Source of the DNA: Acidimicrobiaceae bacterium
Lineage (GTDB): Bacteria; Actinomycetota; Acidimicrobiia; Acidimicrobiales; Aldehydirespiratoraceae
Direction: 5' to 3'
DNA length: 64,000 bases
NCBI GenBank assembly: GCA_009835735.1
Contig: VXWX01000015.1
Coordinates: forward strand, 1-64,000
Position 1 is the stretch's first letter; each line of letters opens with the position of its first letter. The notes under the pieces are model-generated. The model ran no database searches. It was not told where the DNA came from and saw only the letters and a program-made list of their open reading frames with translations. This document shows, in pieces, positions 8,258 to 16,273 of the stretch. The translations under genes were made by a program, and so were the position numbers.

Positions 8258-8781
8258 CGCATCGGTCCGCCCCGGCTGCGGATCAGCACGACGAAGGGCG
8301 ACAGCAGGAACAACAGAGCCGACAGACCCAGCAGCAGGAGGCCGAACCGAACCAGCACGAACCCCCCGGCCAGCACGCCGAAGATCACCGCAAAGATGCC
8401 CACCACGAAGGCAAGGGGCGCGCCGGCACGCATCCAGCCGGGAAGGTTGCCCCCGGTGAGGGGCCGGTCGTCGCCGTCGAAGTCGTCATGACTGATGTCG
8501 AAGTCGTCCTGATACGGGCGGACAGCGGGCTCGGCCGCCGGTGAGGTTCGCGGGCCCGGCGGTGCTTGTGGAGGGAGCCTCAGGCGACGGTCTATGGCTG
8601 CCCGCGAGTCGGCGTCCGAGAGCATCTCCCACGCCAGGTTGATCCGACGCATCTGCTCGGCCGCCGCAGGGTCGTCCCCCCGCACATCGGGATGGGTGCT
8701 CCGGGCCAGGGCCACGTAGGCCTGCCTGATCTCGGAGACGGGGGCATCCCGGGCCACACCCAGCACCGCGTACGGGTCCAC
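8254..8781 (-). CDS. Membrane-anchored J-domain (DnaJ-like) protein
   Basis: A 175-residue protein with an N-terminal J domain (DPYAVLGV at residues 2-9, HPD at 30-32, then LAWEMLSDADSRAAID) that would stimulate an Hsp70, a charged middle part rich in Asp (about 95-110), and two hydrophobic helices at about 122-168. It lacks the Gly/Phe and zinc domains of true DnaJ. I chose the GTG at 8781, just before the J domain. An in-frame ATG at 8835 lies inside the dispersed repeat, so it looks accidental. Such J proteins are often found among actinobacterial trp genes without known link to tryptophan. Confidence 0.78.
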   Translation of the reverse strand: MDPYAVLGVARDAPVSEIRQAYVALARSTHPDVRGDDPAAAEQMRRINLAWEMLSDADSRAAIDRRLRLPPQAPPGPRTSPAAEPAVRPYQDDFDISHDDFDGDDRPLTGGNLPGWMRAGAPLAFVVGIFAVIFGVLAGGFVLVRFGLLLLGLSALLFLLSPFVVLIRSRGGPMR

Positions 8782-8827
8782 CCCGCCATGGTAGGCCCCA
8801 GAGGCCGAGCGAAAGGACGGGAGTGTT

Positions 8828-8888
8828 CGGTCCATACGGGCGAGGCCGTGGCCCGAGCGGCCCGTGAGCGAAGCGAACAAGAGCGGGA
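8828..8888 (+). repeat. Dispersed 61-bp intergenic repeat, copy 1
   Basis: Matches 16158-16218 in 59 of 61 positions, same orientation. It begins CGGTCCATACGGGCG and ends GAACAAGAGCGGGA. It fills most of the gap between the ygfZ-like gene and the J-domain gene. A fragment is found at 126-140. Confidence 0.75.
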
Positions 8889-8897
8889 ATGAGAGAG

Positions 8898-9764
8898 TCA
8901 GGGATGGTCCGTTGTGGTGGCCGGTGTGGCCAGCACGGTGGCCGGGATGCCGTCCACTTCTGCGTCGGCAGGAGGCTCCACACGGCGATGAACGGGTCCT
9001 AAGGCCACGGTCACGCCCGAGGCTGGGTCGGCGGCGGCTGAGGTGACCTCCCCGACCGGCTTGCCATCGACGGTGATCCCGGCACCGGGCGACACTCCGT
9101 CGCCGCGGATCTCGAGCAGCCGCACCGGACGGGGCACGTTTCCACCCCGGCTGTCGATGCGGGCCACCAACTCCTGTCCGGTGTAGCACCCCTTGGTGAA
9201 GCTGACCGACGACTCCACCAGACCGGCGATCTCGGCTGGGATGGTGCGCTCGGTCAGCTCGCGGCCCATGGCCGGCCAGCCCGCCCGGATGCGGGCTACC
9301 TCCATTGCGGCGGTCGAGGCCTCGGTGCCCGCTGGCAACGACACCTCCGGGCCCAGCAGGTCGACTCCCTCGAAGCTCGGCCACGTCACCACGGTCCGCA
9401 ACTCGGCCCGAACCGCGTCCAGGCCGTCCGAATCGCTGGATGAGCCCTTGATGCTCAGCATCTGCCAGCCCTCCAGGATCTCGAAGGTCGCGTCGACCCT
9501 GAGCTTGAACCTCTCGAGGCGAGCTACCAGCGCTTCGGCGAATCCAGCGTCCAGGTCGACCAGGAACTCGTTCTCACCCAGCCGGGTGAGCCGGAACCAG
9601 GCGTCCACCTTGCCCTGGGGCGCGAGAACGAGCGACCACGCCGAGTCACCCGGCTCCACGGCTTCAACATCTTGTGAGATCTGGCCTTGCAGAAAGGCCG
9701 CGGCGTCAGCACCGGTCGTCCTCACCGCGTCCCTCGGCACCAGCGCCGCGACAGTGCCGGTCAT
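8898..9764 (-). CDS. YgfZ/GcvT-family folate-binding protein
   Basis: A 288-residue member of the YgfZ group, which uses tetrahydrofolate to help the assembly or repair of certain Fe-S clusters. The signature K-G-C-Y-x-G-Q-E is complete at residues 191-198 (KGCYTGQE), followed by LVARIDSRGG. The N-terminal FLQGQISQDV and PQGKVDAWFRL segments are typical. The ATG at 9764 overlaps the trpE stop as ATGA. Its relevance to the Fe-S-rich island nearby is only a suggestion, since YgfZ is a general housekeeping protein. Confidence 0.88.
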   Translation of the reverse strand: MTGTVAALVPRDAVRTTGADAAAFLQGQISQDVEAVEPGDSAWSLVLAPQGKVDAWFRLTRLGENEFLVDLDAGFAEALVARLERFKLRVDATFEILEGWQMLSIKGSSSDSDGLDAVRAELRTVVTWPSFEGVDLLGPEVSLPAGTEASTAAMEVARIRAGWPAMGRELTERTIPAEIAGLVESSVSFTKGCYTGQELVARIDSRGGNVPRPVRLLEIRGDGVSPGAGITVDGKPVGEVTSAAADPASGVTVALGPVHRRVEPPADAEVDGIPATVLATPATTTDHP

Positions 9765-11293
9765 CCCGTCTGGCCTGCCCGCTTGCGGGCCGCGGTCATA
9801 CTCCGAGCCGCAGGGACCGCAGCCAGCAGCGCCCGGGCCTTGTTCTCGCACTCGGCGTGCTCCTCCGCTGGCACGGAGTCGGCAACGATCCCGGCACCGG
9901 CCTGCACCGAGGCCCGGCCGTCGCGCACCAGCATCGTGCGGATGGTGATGGCCGTGTCGATGTTGCCCGAGAAGTCGATGTAGCCGACCACTCCCGCGTA
10001 CGGACCGCGCTTGGTGGGCTCCAGTTCGTCGATGATCTCCATGGCCCTGACCTTCGGAGCGCCCGACACCGTGCCCGCCGGCAGGGTCGCCCTCAGCACG
10101 TCGATCGGTGTGGCCGACGAGGCCAGCTTGCCCGACACCTGCGAGGTCAGGTGCATCACGTGGCTGTAGCGCTCAAGGGTCATCATCTCATCGAGGTTCA
10201 GGGATCCGAACTCCACCACCCGGCCGACATCGTTGCGAGCCAAGTCGACGAGCATCACGTGCTCGGCGACTTCCTTGGGGTGCTCGGCCAGCTCGGCGGC
10301 CAGGCGTCGATCCTCTGCGTCGGTGTGGCCCCGGCGCCTGGTGCCGGCGATGGGTCGGCTGATGACCTTGCCGTCGAGGAGCTGGACCATTGGCTCGGGC
10401 GATCCGCCTACCACCTCCAGCCCGTCGTGGCGCAGGAAGTACATGTAGGGGCTGGGGTTGACCTGGCGCAGCACCCGGTAGGTGTCGAAGGCGTCGGCGC
10501 CCAGCTCGAAGTCGAAGCGCTGGGACAGCACCACCTGGAACACGTCGCCGGCGAAGATGTACTCCCGGGCCGCCTCCACCGCCCGCGAGTAGAGCTCCAG
10601 GCCCATGGTCGAGGTGGTTGCTACCGGTTCCGTTTCGCTGGCGTCGTAGGGTTCGGGCGGCGCCACCAGAGGCTCGTCGAGAGGCTTGGCCCCGTCGGCC
10701 GCGATGGCCTCCACCCGCAGAACAGCCTCGTAGTAGAGCCGGTCTATGGTCCGGTCGTCGGCCCCGGCGGGAACGACCACGTTGGAGATCAGGGTGGCCC
10801 GCTGGCGCCAGTGGTCGTACACCGCCAGCTCGCCGATCAGCGACATCACGGCGTCGGGATGGCCCGAGTCGTCGACGGGCATTTCGGGTAGGTGCTCCAC
10901 CTCTCGCACGATGTCGTAGCCGAGGTAGCCGACCAGGCCCCCGTGCAGCGGCGGAAGGCCCTCGATCGACGGAGCGTGGTAGTGGTCCAGCAGCACCTCC
11001 AGCGCGGCGAGCATGCCTTCGTGCCGGGGGACGTTGACACCGAGGTGGCCGGTGACCTCCACATGCCGGCCGTGGGCCACCAGAGTGGCGATGGGGTTGC
11101 GGCCCATGAACGACCAGCGGCTCCAGCGCTCGCCGTGCTCCACCGACTCCAGCAGGAAGCCGTCGCCGGACCCGACCACCCGTGCGAAGGCAGCCACCGG
11201 CGTGGTCAGGTCGGCCAGCACCTCCCGCCAGACCGGGACCACCCGGTAGGCGCGGGCCAGCTCCCGGAACTCTTCCTGGCTGGGCTGGTGCAT
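9761..11293 (-). CDS. trpE: Anthranilate synthase component I
   Basis: Converts chorismate and ammonia (from TrpG) to anthranilate. The 510-residue protein has the chorismate-binding motifs SGAPKVRAMEIIDELEPTKR, GVVGYIDFSGN and AGAGIVADS, and the N-terminal lid with LLESVEHGERWSRWSF, whose LLES forms part of the tryptophan feedback site. trpG is not adjacent, so the glutaminase must be elsewhere. The gene sits 15 bases after hisI. Confidence 0.95.
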   Translation of the reverse strand: MHQPSQEEFRELARAYRVVPVWREVLADLTTPVAAFARVVGSGDGFLLESVEHGERWSRWSFMGRNPIATLVAHGRHVEVTGHLGVNVPRHEGMLAALEVLLDHYHAPSIEGLPPLHGGLVGYLGYDIVREVEHLPEMPVDDSGHPDAVMSLIGELAVYDHWRQRATLISNVVVPAGADDRTIDRLYYEAVLRVEAIAADGAKPLDEPLVAPPEPYDASETEPVATTSTMGLELYSRAVEAAREYIFAGDVFQVVLSQRFDFELGADAFDTYRVLRQVNPSPYMYFLRHDGLEVVGGSPEPMVQLLDGKVISRPIAGTRRRGHTDAEDRRLAAELAEHPKEVAEHVMLVDLARNDVGRVVEFGSLNLDEMMTLERYSHVMHLTSQVSGKLASSATPIDVLRATLPAGTVSGAPKVRAMEIIDELEPTKRGPYAGVVGYIDFSGNIDTAITIRTMLVRDGRASVQAGAGIVADSVPAEEHAECENKARALLAAVPAARSMTAARKRAGQTG

Positions 11294-11308
11294 GGCGCGA
11301 TCCGGCGG

Positions 11309-11683
11309 TCAGCCGCCGTCGGCAGCGGCTGAGCCGTCGAAAGACCGGAAGAAGCACGAGTACCTGCCGGTATGGCAGGCGCCGCCGCCCTCCTGGTCGA
11401 CCACGAACAGGAGAGTGTCGCCGTCGCAGTCGTAGTAGGCCTCGCGCAGCCACTGCCGCTCCCCGGAGGTCTCGCCCTTGCGCCACACCTCCTGGCGGGA
11501 CCGGCTCCAGAACACGGTCCGGCCCTCGACCAAGGTCAGGGCCAGAGTCTCAGCGCTCATCCACGCCATCATCAGCACGGCCTTGGTGGCGGCGTCCTGC
11601 ACGATGGCGGGCACCAGCCCGTCGGCGTTGTACTTGACGGCCGCGAGGGCTTCCTCGCTGGCCTCGATCGGCGTTCCAGTCAC
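11309..11683 (-). CDS. hisI: Phosphoribosyl-AMP cyclohydrolase
   Basis: Third step of histidine synthesis: opens the purine ring of PR-AMP. The 124-residue protein has the Zn/Mg motifs DCDGDTLLF and CHTGRYSCF together with [16 protein letters not shown]. It is a stand-alone HisI without a HisE domain. I prefer the GTG at 11683, which has an AGGCTGG-like ribosome site; a GTG at 11713 would add 10 residues. It heads the trp run on this strand. In many actinobacteria hisF lies directly before hisI; here hisF ends at 53324. Confidence 0.93.
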   Translation of the reverse strand: MTGTPIEASEEALAAVKYNADGLVPAIVQDAATKAVLMMAWMSAETLALTLVEGRTVFWSRSRQEVWRKGETSGERQWLREAYYDCDGDTLLFVVDQEGGGACHTGRYSCFFRSFDGSAAADGG

Positions 11684-11790
11684 GTGTTCCAGCCTAAGGG
11701 GCCAGGTGTGCACACGGCATCCAGTCGGAGGCCGCGAGGCAGGGGCGAGGATGCCGCCCGCGCGGCAGTTCCGGGTGGCATTGGCGCGCC

Positions 11791-12528
11791 CTACTGGAAG
11801 AAGGCGCCCCCGTTGACCACCAGGTTCTGGCCGGTGACGAAGTCTGAGCCGCGGCCGGCCAGGTACAGGATGGTCCCGATCATGTCCTCGGGCTCCTGGG
11901 TGCGCTTAAGAGCTCGACCGGCGACCACGAACTGGTCGCTGGTGGCGTCGGTGGGCCGCAGCGACGGGTTGGGTATCAGGTCGGGTGACACCGTGTTCAC
12001 CGTGATCCCGTCGGGGCCCAGCTCCTGGGCCAGGCAGCGCGTCAATCCGATGATCGCGCTCTTGCTGGCCACGTAGTGCGGGAAGCCGACGGTGCCCTTG
12101 AAGCAGGTGTTGGAGGCGATGTTGATGATCTTTCCCGAGCCCTGCTTCTGCATGTAGGGGTACACCGCGCAGCAGGTGAGCCACACGCCGCGGACGTTGA
12201 CCTCGAAGGTGCGGTCCCATTCGTTCTGGGGGACCTCGTTGAACGGGCCCCGGGTGGTCTCGGAGAAGTAGGCCGCGTTATTGACGAGCACGTCGATGGT
12301 GCCGAAGGCGTCGGCCGCCGCGGCGGCTAGGGCGTCGTTGTCGGCCGCGGAACTGATATCGGCGCGTACGCCGATGGCCCGGCCGCCGACCGCCTCGACC
12401 TCGCCCACTGTCTCCTGCGTGTCGAGCAGGTCGCTCACAACGATGTCGAATCCTTCGCCTGCCAACGCCACGCAATAGGCCTGCCCCAGTCCTCTCGCCC
12501 CTCCGGTCACGATCGCTGTCGGCGCCAC
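11791..12528 (-). CDS. Short-chain dehydrogenase/reductase (SDR)
   Basis: A 245-residue classical SDR with TGGARGLG at residues 8-15, NNAAY in place of NNAG, catalytic Ser in NIAS, Y-x3-K in YVASK, and a C-terminal NGG. It closely resembles the SDR at 39724-40476 in the segments [22 protein letters not shown] and [20 protein letters not shown], so the two are probably paralogs acting on related substrates. A GGGAGGAAG ribosome site precedes the GTG start. It is the first gene past hisI, at the left edge of the catabolic island, and is divergent from the deaminase-like gene. Confidence 0.87.
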   Translation of the reverse strand: MAPTAIVTGGARGLGQAYCVALAGEGFDIVVSDLLDTQETVGEVEAVGGRAIGVRADISSAADNDALAAAAADAFGTIDVLVNNAAYFSETTRGPFNEVPQNEWDRTFEVNVRGVWLTCCAVYPYMQKQGSGKIINIASNTCFKGTVGFPHYVASKSAIIGLTRCLAQELGPDGITVNTVSPDLIPNPSLRPTDATSDQFVVAGRALKRTQEPEDMIGTILYLAGRGSDFVTGQNLVVNGGAFFQ

Positions 12529-12618
12529 GGCTGCTTCCTCCCTGCTCCTGGATCGGGCCCGATGCTACGCGCTGGTGGGTTGGGCTTCGGTGTCGGGCCC
12601 TCCTCTAAGGTGAGCGCC

Positions 12619-13647
12619 ATGGGCGCGGCGGCCTCAGGTATCACCGCGGATACTGTCCGCAGGCTCCCCAAAGCGGAGCTGCACCTCCATCTCGACAGCG
12701 GGTTTGAGGTCGAGGACGCGATCAGGCTGGCCGAGGAGAACGGCGTGCCCCTGCTCAAGGAGCCGGCCGACGCGATGTTCGACTGGGCCGAGCTCCAGGA
12801 GTTCTTCATCTTCCTCGACTGGGTTCTGTCTCTGCCGCGCAACGGCGAGCAGGTGGCATCGCTGTCGTACTCGCTCGCCCAACGTCAGCGCCGTTCGGGG
12901 GTCTCCTACACCGACGTGATGGTGAGCCCCATCCACTGGAAGGGCTTCGAGGGTCCGCTCAAGGAGTTCATTGCTGCGGTCGCGTCGGGGCTCGAGGATG
13001 CCGAGCGCGACGGCTGCCCGCCCGTGTACCTGTCCGTCAGCATCTCCCGCAAGCACAGCCGGGCGGAGGCCCATACCGTGCTCGACACCATGCTGGCCAT
13101 GCAGCATCCCAGGGTGGTGGCCCTGTCGGTCGACGGCAACGAGGCCCTGGTAGGACGAACCGGGGACCGCTTCGCCCCCGTCTTCGAGCGGGCTCGGGCC
13201 AACGGGCTCGGGATCCGGGCCCACGCCGGCGAGTCGAGCGGCCCCGAGGGGGTCTGGGACGCGATCGACCTCCTCAAGACCCAGCGGGTCGACCACGGCG
13301 TGCGGTCGGTGGAGGACCCCGAACTGGTCACCGAACTCGTCGAGCGCGGCATCTTCCTGAACGTCTGCCCGTGGTCCAACGTCCTGCTCGGGCTGTATCC
13401 CAGCCGGGAGTCCCACCCGATCCGGACCCTCGTCGACGCCGGGGCCCGGGTCACTCTCAACACCGATGGCTCCGGCTTCTACCGGATCACCCTGGAGGAC
13501 GAGTACGTCACCGCCAGCGAGGTATACGGCTGGTCCACCGACGTCCTGCGGCAGCTAGCCAGGACATCCGTCGAGGCGAGCTTCTGCCCGGACTCGCTGC
13601 GGGCCGAACTGCTCGCGGGCATCGATGCCTTCGACTTTGGCAGCTGA
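12619..13647 (+). CDS. Adenosine-deaminase-family metal-dependent aminohydrolase
   Basis: A 342-residue TIM-barrel hydrolase of the adenosine/AMP deaminase family. Zinc ligands and catalytic residues are present: H22 and H24 in ELHLHL, H202 and E205 in AHAGE, H226 in DHG and D283 in NTDG. In true adenosine deaminase the zinc Asp is followed by a second Asp that contacts N7 of the purine. Here it is Gly284, and the first motif reads HLDSG in place of HLDGS or HLEGT. The leaving group is therefore probably an amino group, but the substrate may not be adenosine. AAGG precedes the ATG at 12619. It leads a plus-strand trio with the LLM and SsnA-like genes. Confidence 0.85.
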   Translation: MGAAASGITADTVRRLPKAELHLHLDSGFEVEDAIRLAEENGVPLLKEPADAMFDWAELQEFFIFLDWVLSLPRNGEQVASLSYSLAQRQRRSGVSYTDVMVSPIHWKGFEGPLKEFIAAVASGLEDAERDGCPPVYLSVSISRKHSRAEAHTVLDTMLAMQHPRVVALSVDGNEALVGRTGDRFAPVFERARANGLGIRAHAGESSGPEGVWDAIDLLKTQRVDHGVRSVEDPELVTELVERGIFLNVCPWSNVLLGLYPSRESHPIRTLVDAGARVTLNTDGSGFYRITLEDEYVTASEVYGWSTDVLRQLARTSVEASFCPDSLRAELLAGIDAFDFGS

Positions 13648-13698
13648 CCGCGCTGCCCGAACCCGGCCGGCGGGGCCGGAGCGGCCGGAGGCAATGCG

Positions 13699-14718
13699 AT
13701 GACGCAGCGCATGGCCATCTACATGCAGGACCGCATCGACATCCGGGAGGAGCTCGACCTCGCCCTGTACATGGAAGACCGGGGCTTCAGCGAGATCTGG
13801 CAGGGCGACAACCGCCTGGCCCGGGACTGCGTCGTGGCCATGACCGCGTTCTTGACCCACACCCGCCGCATCAAGGTCGCGGCCGGGGTGCTGCCCATCT
13901 GGACCCGCAACCCGGTGGTGATCGCGGCCAGCTTCAGCACCATGTGGGAGCTGGGCGGCAAGGTCGACGGACAGGGCCGGGTGATGCTTGGTCTGGGCGC
14001 TTGGTGGGAGCCGATCGCGGGCCGGGTCGGCGTCGACTTGGTGCGCCCGCTCACCGCCATGCGCGAGAACATCGAGGCGGTCAGGGCGCTGTTCACCATG
14101 GAGCCGGTCACCTACAACGGGGACTTCGTGAATCTCGACGGGGTAAGCCTCGACGTGGTGTGGGGAGACACTTCCCCCCGAGACATACCCATCTACCTGG
14201 GCGCCACCGGCCCGAGGATGCTTGAGCTGGCCGGAGAGATCTGCGACGGGGTGTGCCTGAACTACGGCGTGTCGGTCGACTACGTCCGCCGGGCCATCAC
14301 CCTGGTCGAGAAGGGCGCCCAGAAATCGGGCCGATCGATCTCCGACATCGACCTTCCGGAGCTGATCGTGGTGTCGATGTGCGACGACGATCCCGACGCC
14401 GCGCTGCACGAGGGCAAGAAGCTGGCCGCCTACTACTTCGCCACCGAGCCCCACATCATGAAGGCCAGCGGGGTCAGCGAGGAGGTGGCCGAGCGGGCCA
14501 AGGCTCTGATGGGGTGGCCGGCCACCGAGGAGGACTACGAGCGGGCCAGCGCAGTCATCCCCGAAGAGATCGTGCGCGACATCATGGCCGTCGGCACCGC
14601 CGAGGACTGCCGCCGCAAGGTCCGCGAGTACGTCGACGCCGGAGTCACGTGCCCGATCATGTACCCGCTGAGGGGCAACATCCGCGAGGTGATCGATGCC
14701 TTCGCCGACGGGTTCTAG
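13699..14718 (+). CDS. LLM-class (luciferase-like) flavin/F420-dependent oxidoreductase
   Basis: A 339-residue barrel enzyme of the bacterial luciferase superfamily. The usual marks are AVLPIW-type strand [32 protein letters not shown], and [18 protein letters not shown] near residue 173. Such enzymes use reduced F420 or FMN; in an actinobacterium F420 is likely. The family includes RutA, which opens the uracil ring, so a ring-opening oxygenase role is possible but unproven. A CCGGAGGC ribosome site precedes the ATG. It lies 51 bases after the deaminase-like gene and 33 before the amidohydrolase. Confidence 0.85.
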   Translation: MTQRMAIYMQDRIDIREELDLALYMEDRGFSEIWQGDNRLARDCVVAMTAFLTHTRRIKVAAGVLPIWTRNPVVIAASFSTMWELGGKVDGQGRVMLGLGAWWEPIAGRVGVDLVRPLTAMRENIEAVRALFTMEPVTYNGDFVNLDGVSLDVVWGDTSPRDIPIYLGATGPRMLELAGEICDGVCLNYGVSVDYVRRAITLVEKGAQKSGRSISDIDLPELIVVSMCDDDPDAALHEGKKLAAYYFATEPHIMKASGVSEEVAERAKALMGWPATEEDYERASAVIPEEIVRDIMAVGTAEDCRRKVREYVDAGVTCPIMYPLRGNIREVIDAFADGF

Positions 14719-14751
14719 GCCGGCCGCCGTGCCGGGATCGGCGGAGCGCAG

Positions 14752-16119
14752 ATGCTGATCACCAACGGCACCGTCGTCACCTGGGGCCGGCCCAACGAGA
14801 TCCTCGACGGCTGCGGCCTGCTGATCACCGACGGCAGGATCGCGGCGGTCGGGCCCAGTGCCCGGCTGGAGGAGCATCACCGCGACGAGCCCCGGCTGGA
14901 CGCCCGGGGCCAATACGTGATGCCGGGCAACATCTGCGCCCACGGCCACTTCTACAGCGCCTTCGCAGTCGGGATGAGCGTCCCCGGTGACCCTCCCATC
15001 ACCCTGCCAACCATCCTGGACCGGCTGTGGTGGCCCTACGACCGGGCGCTGGGTCCCGAAGAGGTGCGGCTGGCGGTTGAGGTCGGGATGGTCGACGCCA
15101 TCAAGAACGGCACCACCACCTACTTTGACCACCACTCCTCGCCCAACTGCATCGACGGGGTCCTCGACCTGATCGCGTCGGTGGTCGCCGGCGCTGGCCT
15201 GCGGGCCGTGCTTTGTTTCGAGGTCACCGACCGCGACGGGCCGGAGCGGGCCGCCGCGGGCATCGCCGAGAACGCCCGCTTCGTCAACCGCTGCTCGGGT
15301 GGCCCGATCGGCGGCGGTCGCATCGCGGCCAGCTTCGGGATCCACGCGCCGATGACGGTCTCCGACGCCACGCTGGCCGCCTGCCGGGAGTCGGTGGAGG
15401 CCGGGACCGGGTTCCATGTCCACGTCGGCGAGCACGAGTACGACCAGTACCGCAGCCTTGCCTACTCCGGCATCCGCTCGGTGGAGCGGCTCCACAACCA
15501 CGGCATGCTCAGCGCGCGGTCGATCATGGCCCACGCTATCCACCTCGACGCGGCCGAGATCGGGCTGCTGGCCGAGACCGGCAGCGCGTCGAGCCACCAG
15601 CCCCGCAACAACATGAACGTGGGCGACGGCATCGCCGCGGTCGAGTCGCAGATGCGGGCCGGGGTGCGGGTGTGCCTGGGCAACGACGGCCTGTCCCCCA
15701 CCATGTGGCGCGAGGCCGAGACCGCCTACCTCCTCCAGAAGATCGCCCACCGCGACGCCCGGCGGCTGCCGCCGGACCAGCTCCTCGAGATGGCGGTGTA
15801 CAACAACGCCGCCCTGGCGTCGCTGTACTTCGGTGACACTCCGGTCGGCACCATCGCCGAGGGAGCGGCCGCGGACCTGATCCTGGTCGACTACCAGCCG
15901 GCCACCCCCATGACACCCGACAACATCGGCGGCCACCTGGTGTTCGCGATGAACGAGTCGATGATCACGACCACGGTCGTGGCCGGCGAGGTGCTGATGC
16001 GGGACCGGCAGCTGCTGACCGTCGACGAGCAGGAGGTCAAGGCCCGCTGCCGTCAGGCCGCCCCCGCCTTCTGGGCCCGCTACGAGGCCGGAGTGCCCGG
16101 CGGGCCGATCCTGGGCTGA
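14752..16119 (+). CDS. SsnA-like amidohydrolase (putative aminohydrolase)
   Basis: A 455-residue amidohydrolase-superfamily protein closest in motif pattern to SsnA, the aminohydrolase encoded with molybdenum purine hydroxylase genes in E. coli. Metal residues are the H-x-H of CAHGHFYSAF (about 64-66), His in FHVHVGEHE, His in MAHAIHL and Asp in LGNDGLSP. The segments LWWPYDRALG, DHHSSPNCIDG and CFEVTDRDG are typical of SsnA. The usual HNPxSNM is SHQPRNNM here. It ends the plus-strand trio; a GGAG ribosome site precedes the ATG. The likely job is hydrolysis of an amino or amide group on an oxidised purine-like ring. Confidence 0.82.
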   Translation: MLITNGTVVTWGRPNEILDGCGLLITDGRIAAVGPSARLEEHHRDEPRLDARGQYVMPGNICAHGHFYSAFAVGMSVPGDPPITLPTILDRLWWPYDRALGPEEVRLAVEVGMVDAIKNGTTTYFDHHSSPNCIDGVLDLIASVVAGAGLRAVLCFEVTDRDGPERAAAGIAENARFVNRCSGGPIGGGRIAASFGIHAPMTVSDATLAACRESVEAGTGFHVHVGEHEYDQYRSLAYSGIRSVERLHNHGMLSARSIMAHAIHLDAAEIGLLAETGSASSHQPRNNMNVGDGIAAVESQMRAGVRVCLGNDGLSPTMWREAETAYLLQKIAHRDARRLPPDQLLEMAVYNNAALASLYFGDTPVGTIAEGAAADLILVDYQPATPMTPDNIGGHLVFAMNESMITTTVVAGEVLMRDRQLLTVDEQEVKARCRQAAPAFWARYEAGVPGGPILG

Positions 16120-16157
16120 CCCGCGGCCCAGAGGCCCCGCGGGCCGGTGAGCGTATC

Positions 16158-16218
16158 CGGTCCATACGGGCGGGGCCGTGGCCCGAGCGGCCCGTGAGCG
16201 CAGCGAACAAGAGCGGGA
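16158..16218 (+). repeat. Dispersed 61-bp intergenic repeat, copy 2
   Basis: Second copy of the element at 8828-8888 (two mismatches in 61). It lies in the 154-base gap between the converging SsnA-like and molybdenum-hydroxylase genes. The rest of that gap holds an imperfect GC-rich hairpin near 16120-16150 and nothing else I can identify. Confidence 0.75.
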
Positions 16219-16273
16219 GACACCCCGTCCCGATGCGACGGGTCTGCAGCTATCCGCGCACGTCCCCTTCCGG

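Noticed and set aside
8782..8835. ATG at 8835 as start of the J-domain protein
   Set aside because: It lies inside the dispersed repeat, whose other copy contains the same CCAT without such a gene, and the J domain begins right after the GTG at 8781.
11706..11715. Palindrome GTGTGCACAC upstream of hisI as an operator
   Set aside because: Only 10 bp, no second copy noticed at other his or trp genes, and it overlaps a possible alternative start of hisI.
16120..16157. Terminator hairpin between the converging SsnA-like and Mo-hydroxylase genes
   Set aside because: The stem CCCGCGGCC/GGCCCCGCGGG needs a two-base bulge and has no T-run; too weak to list as a feature.
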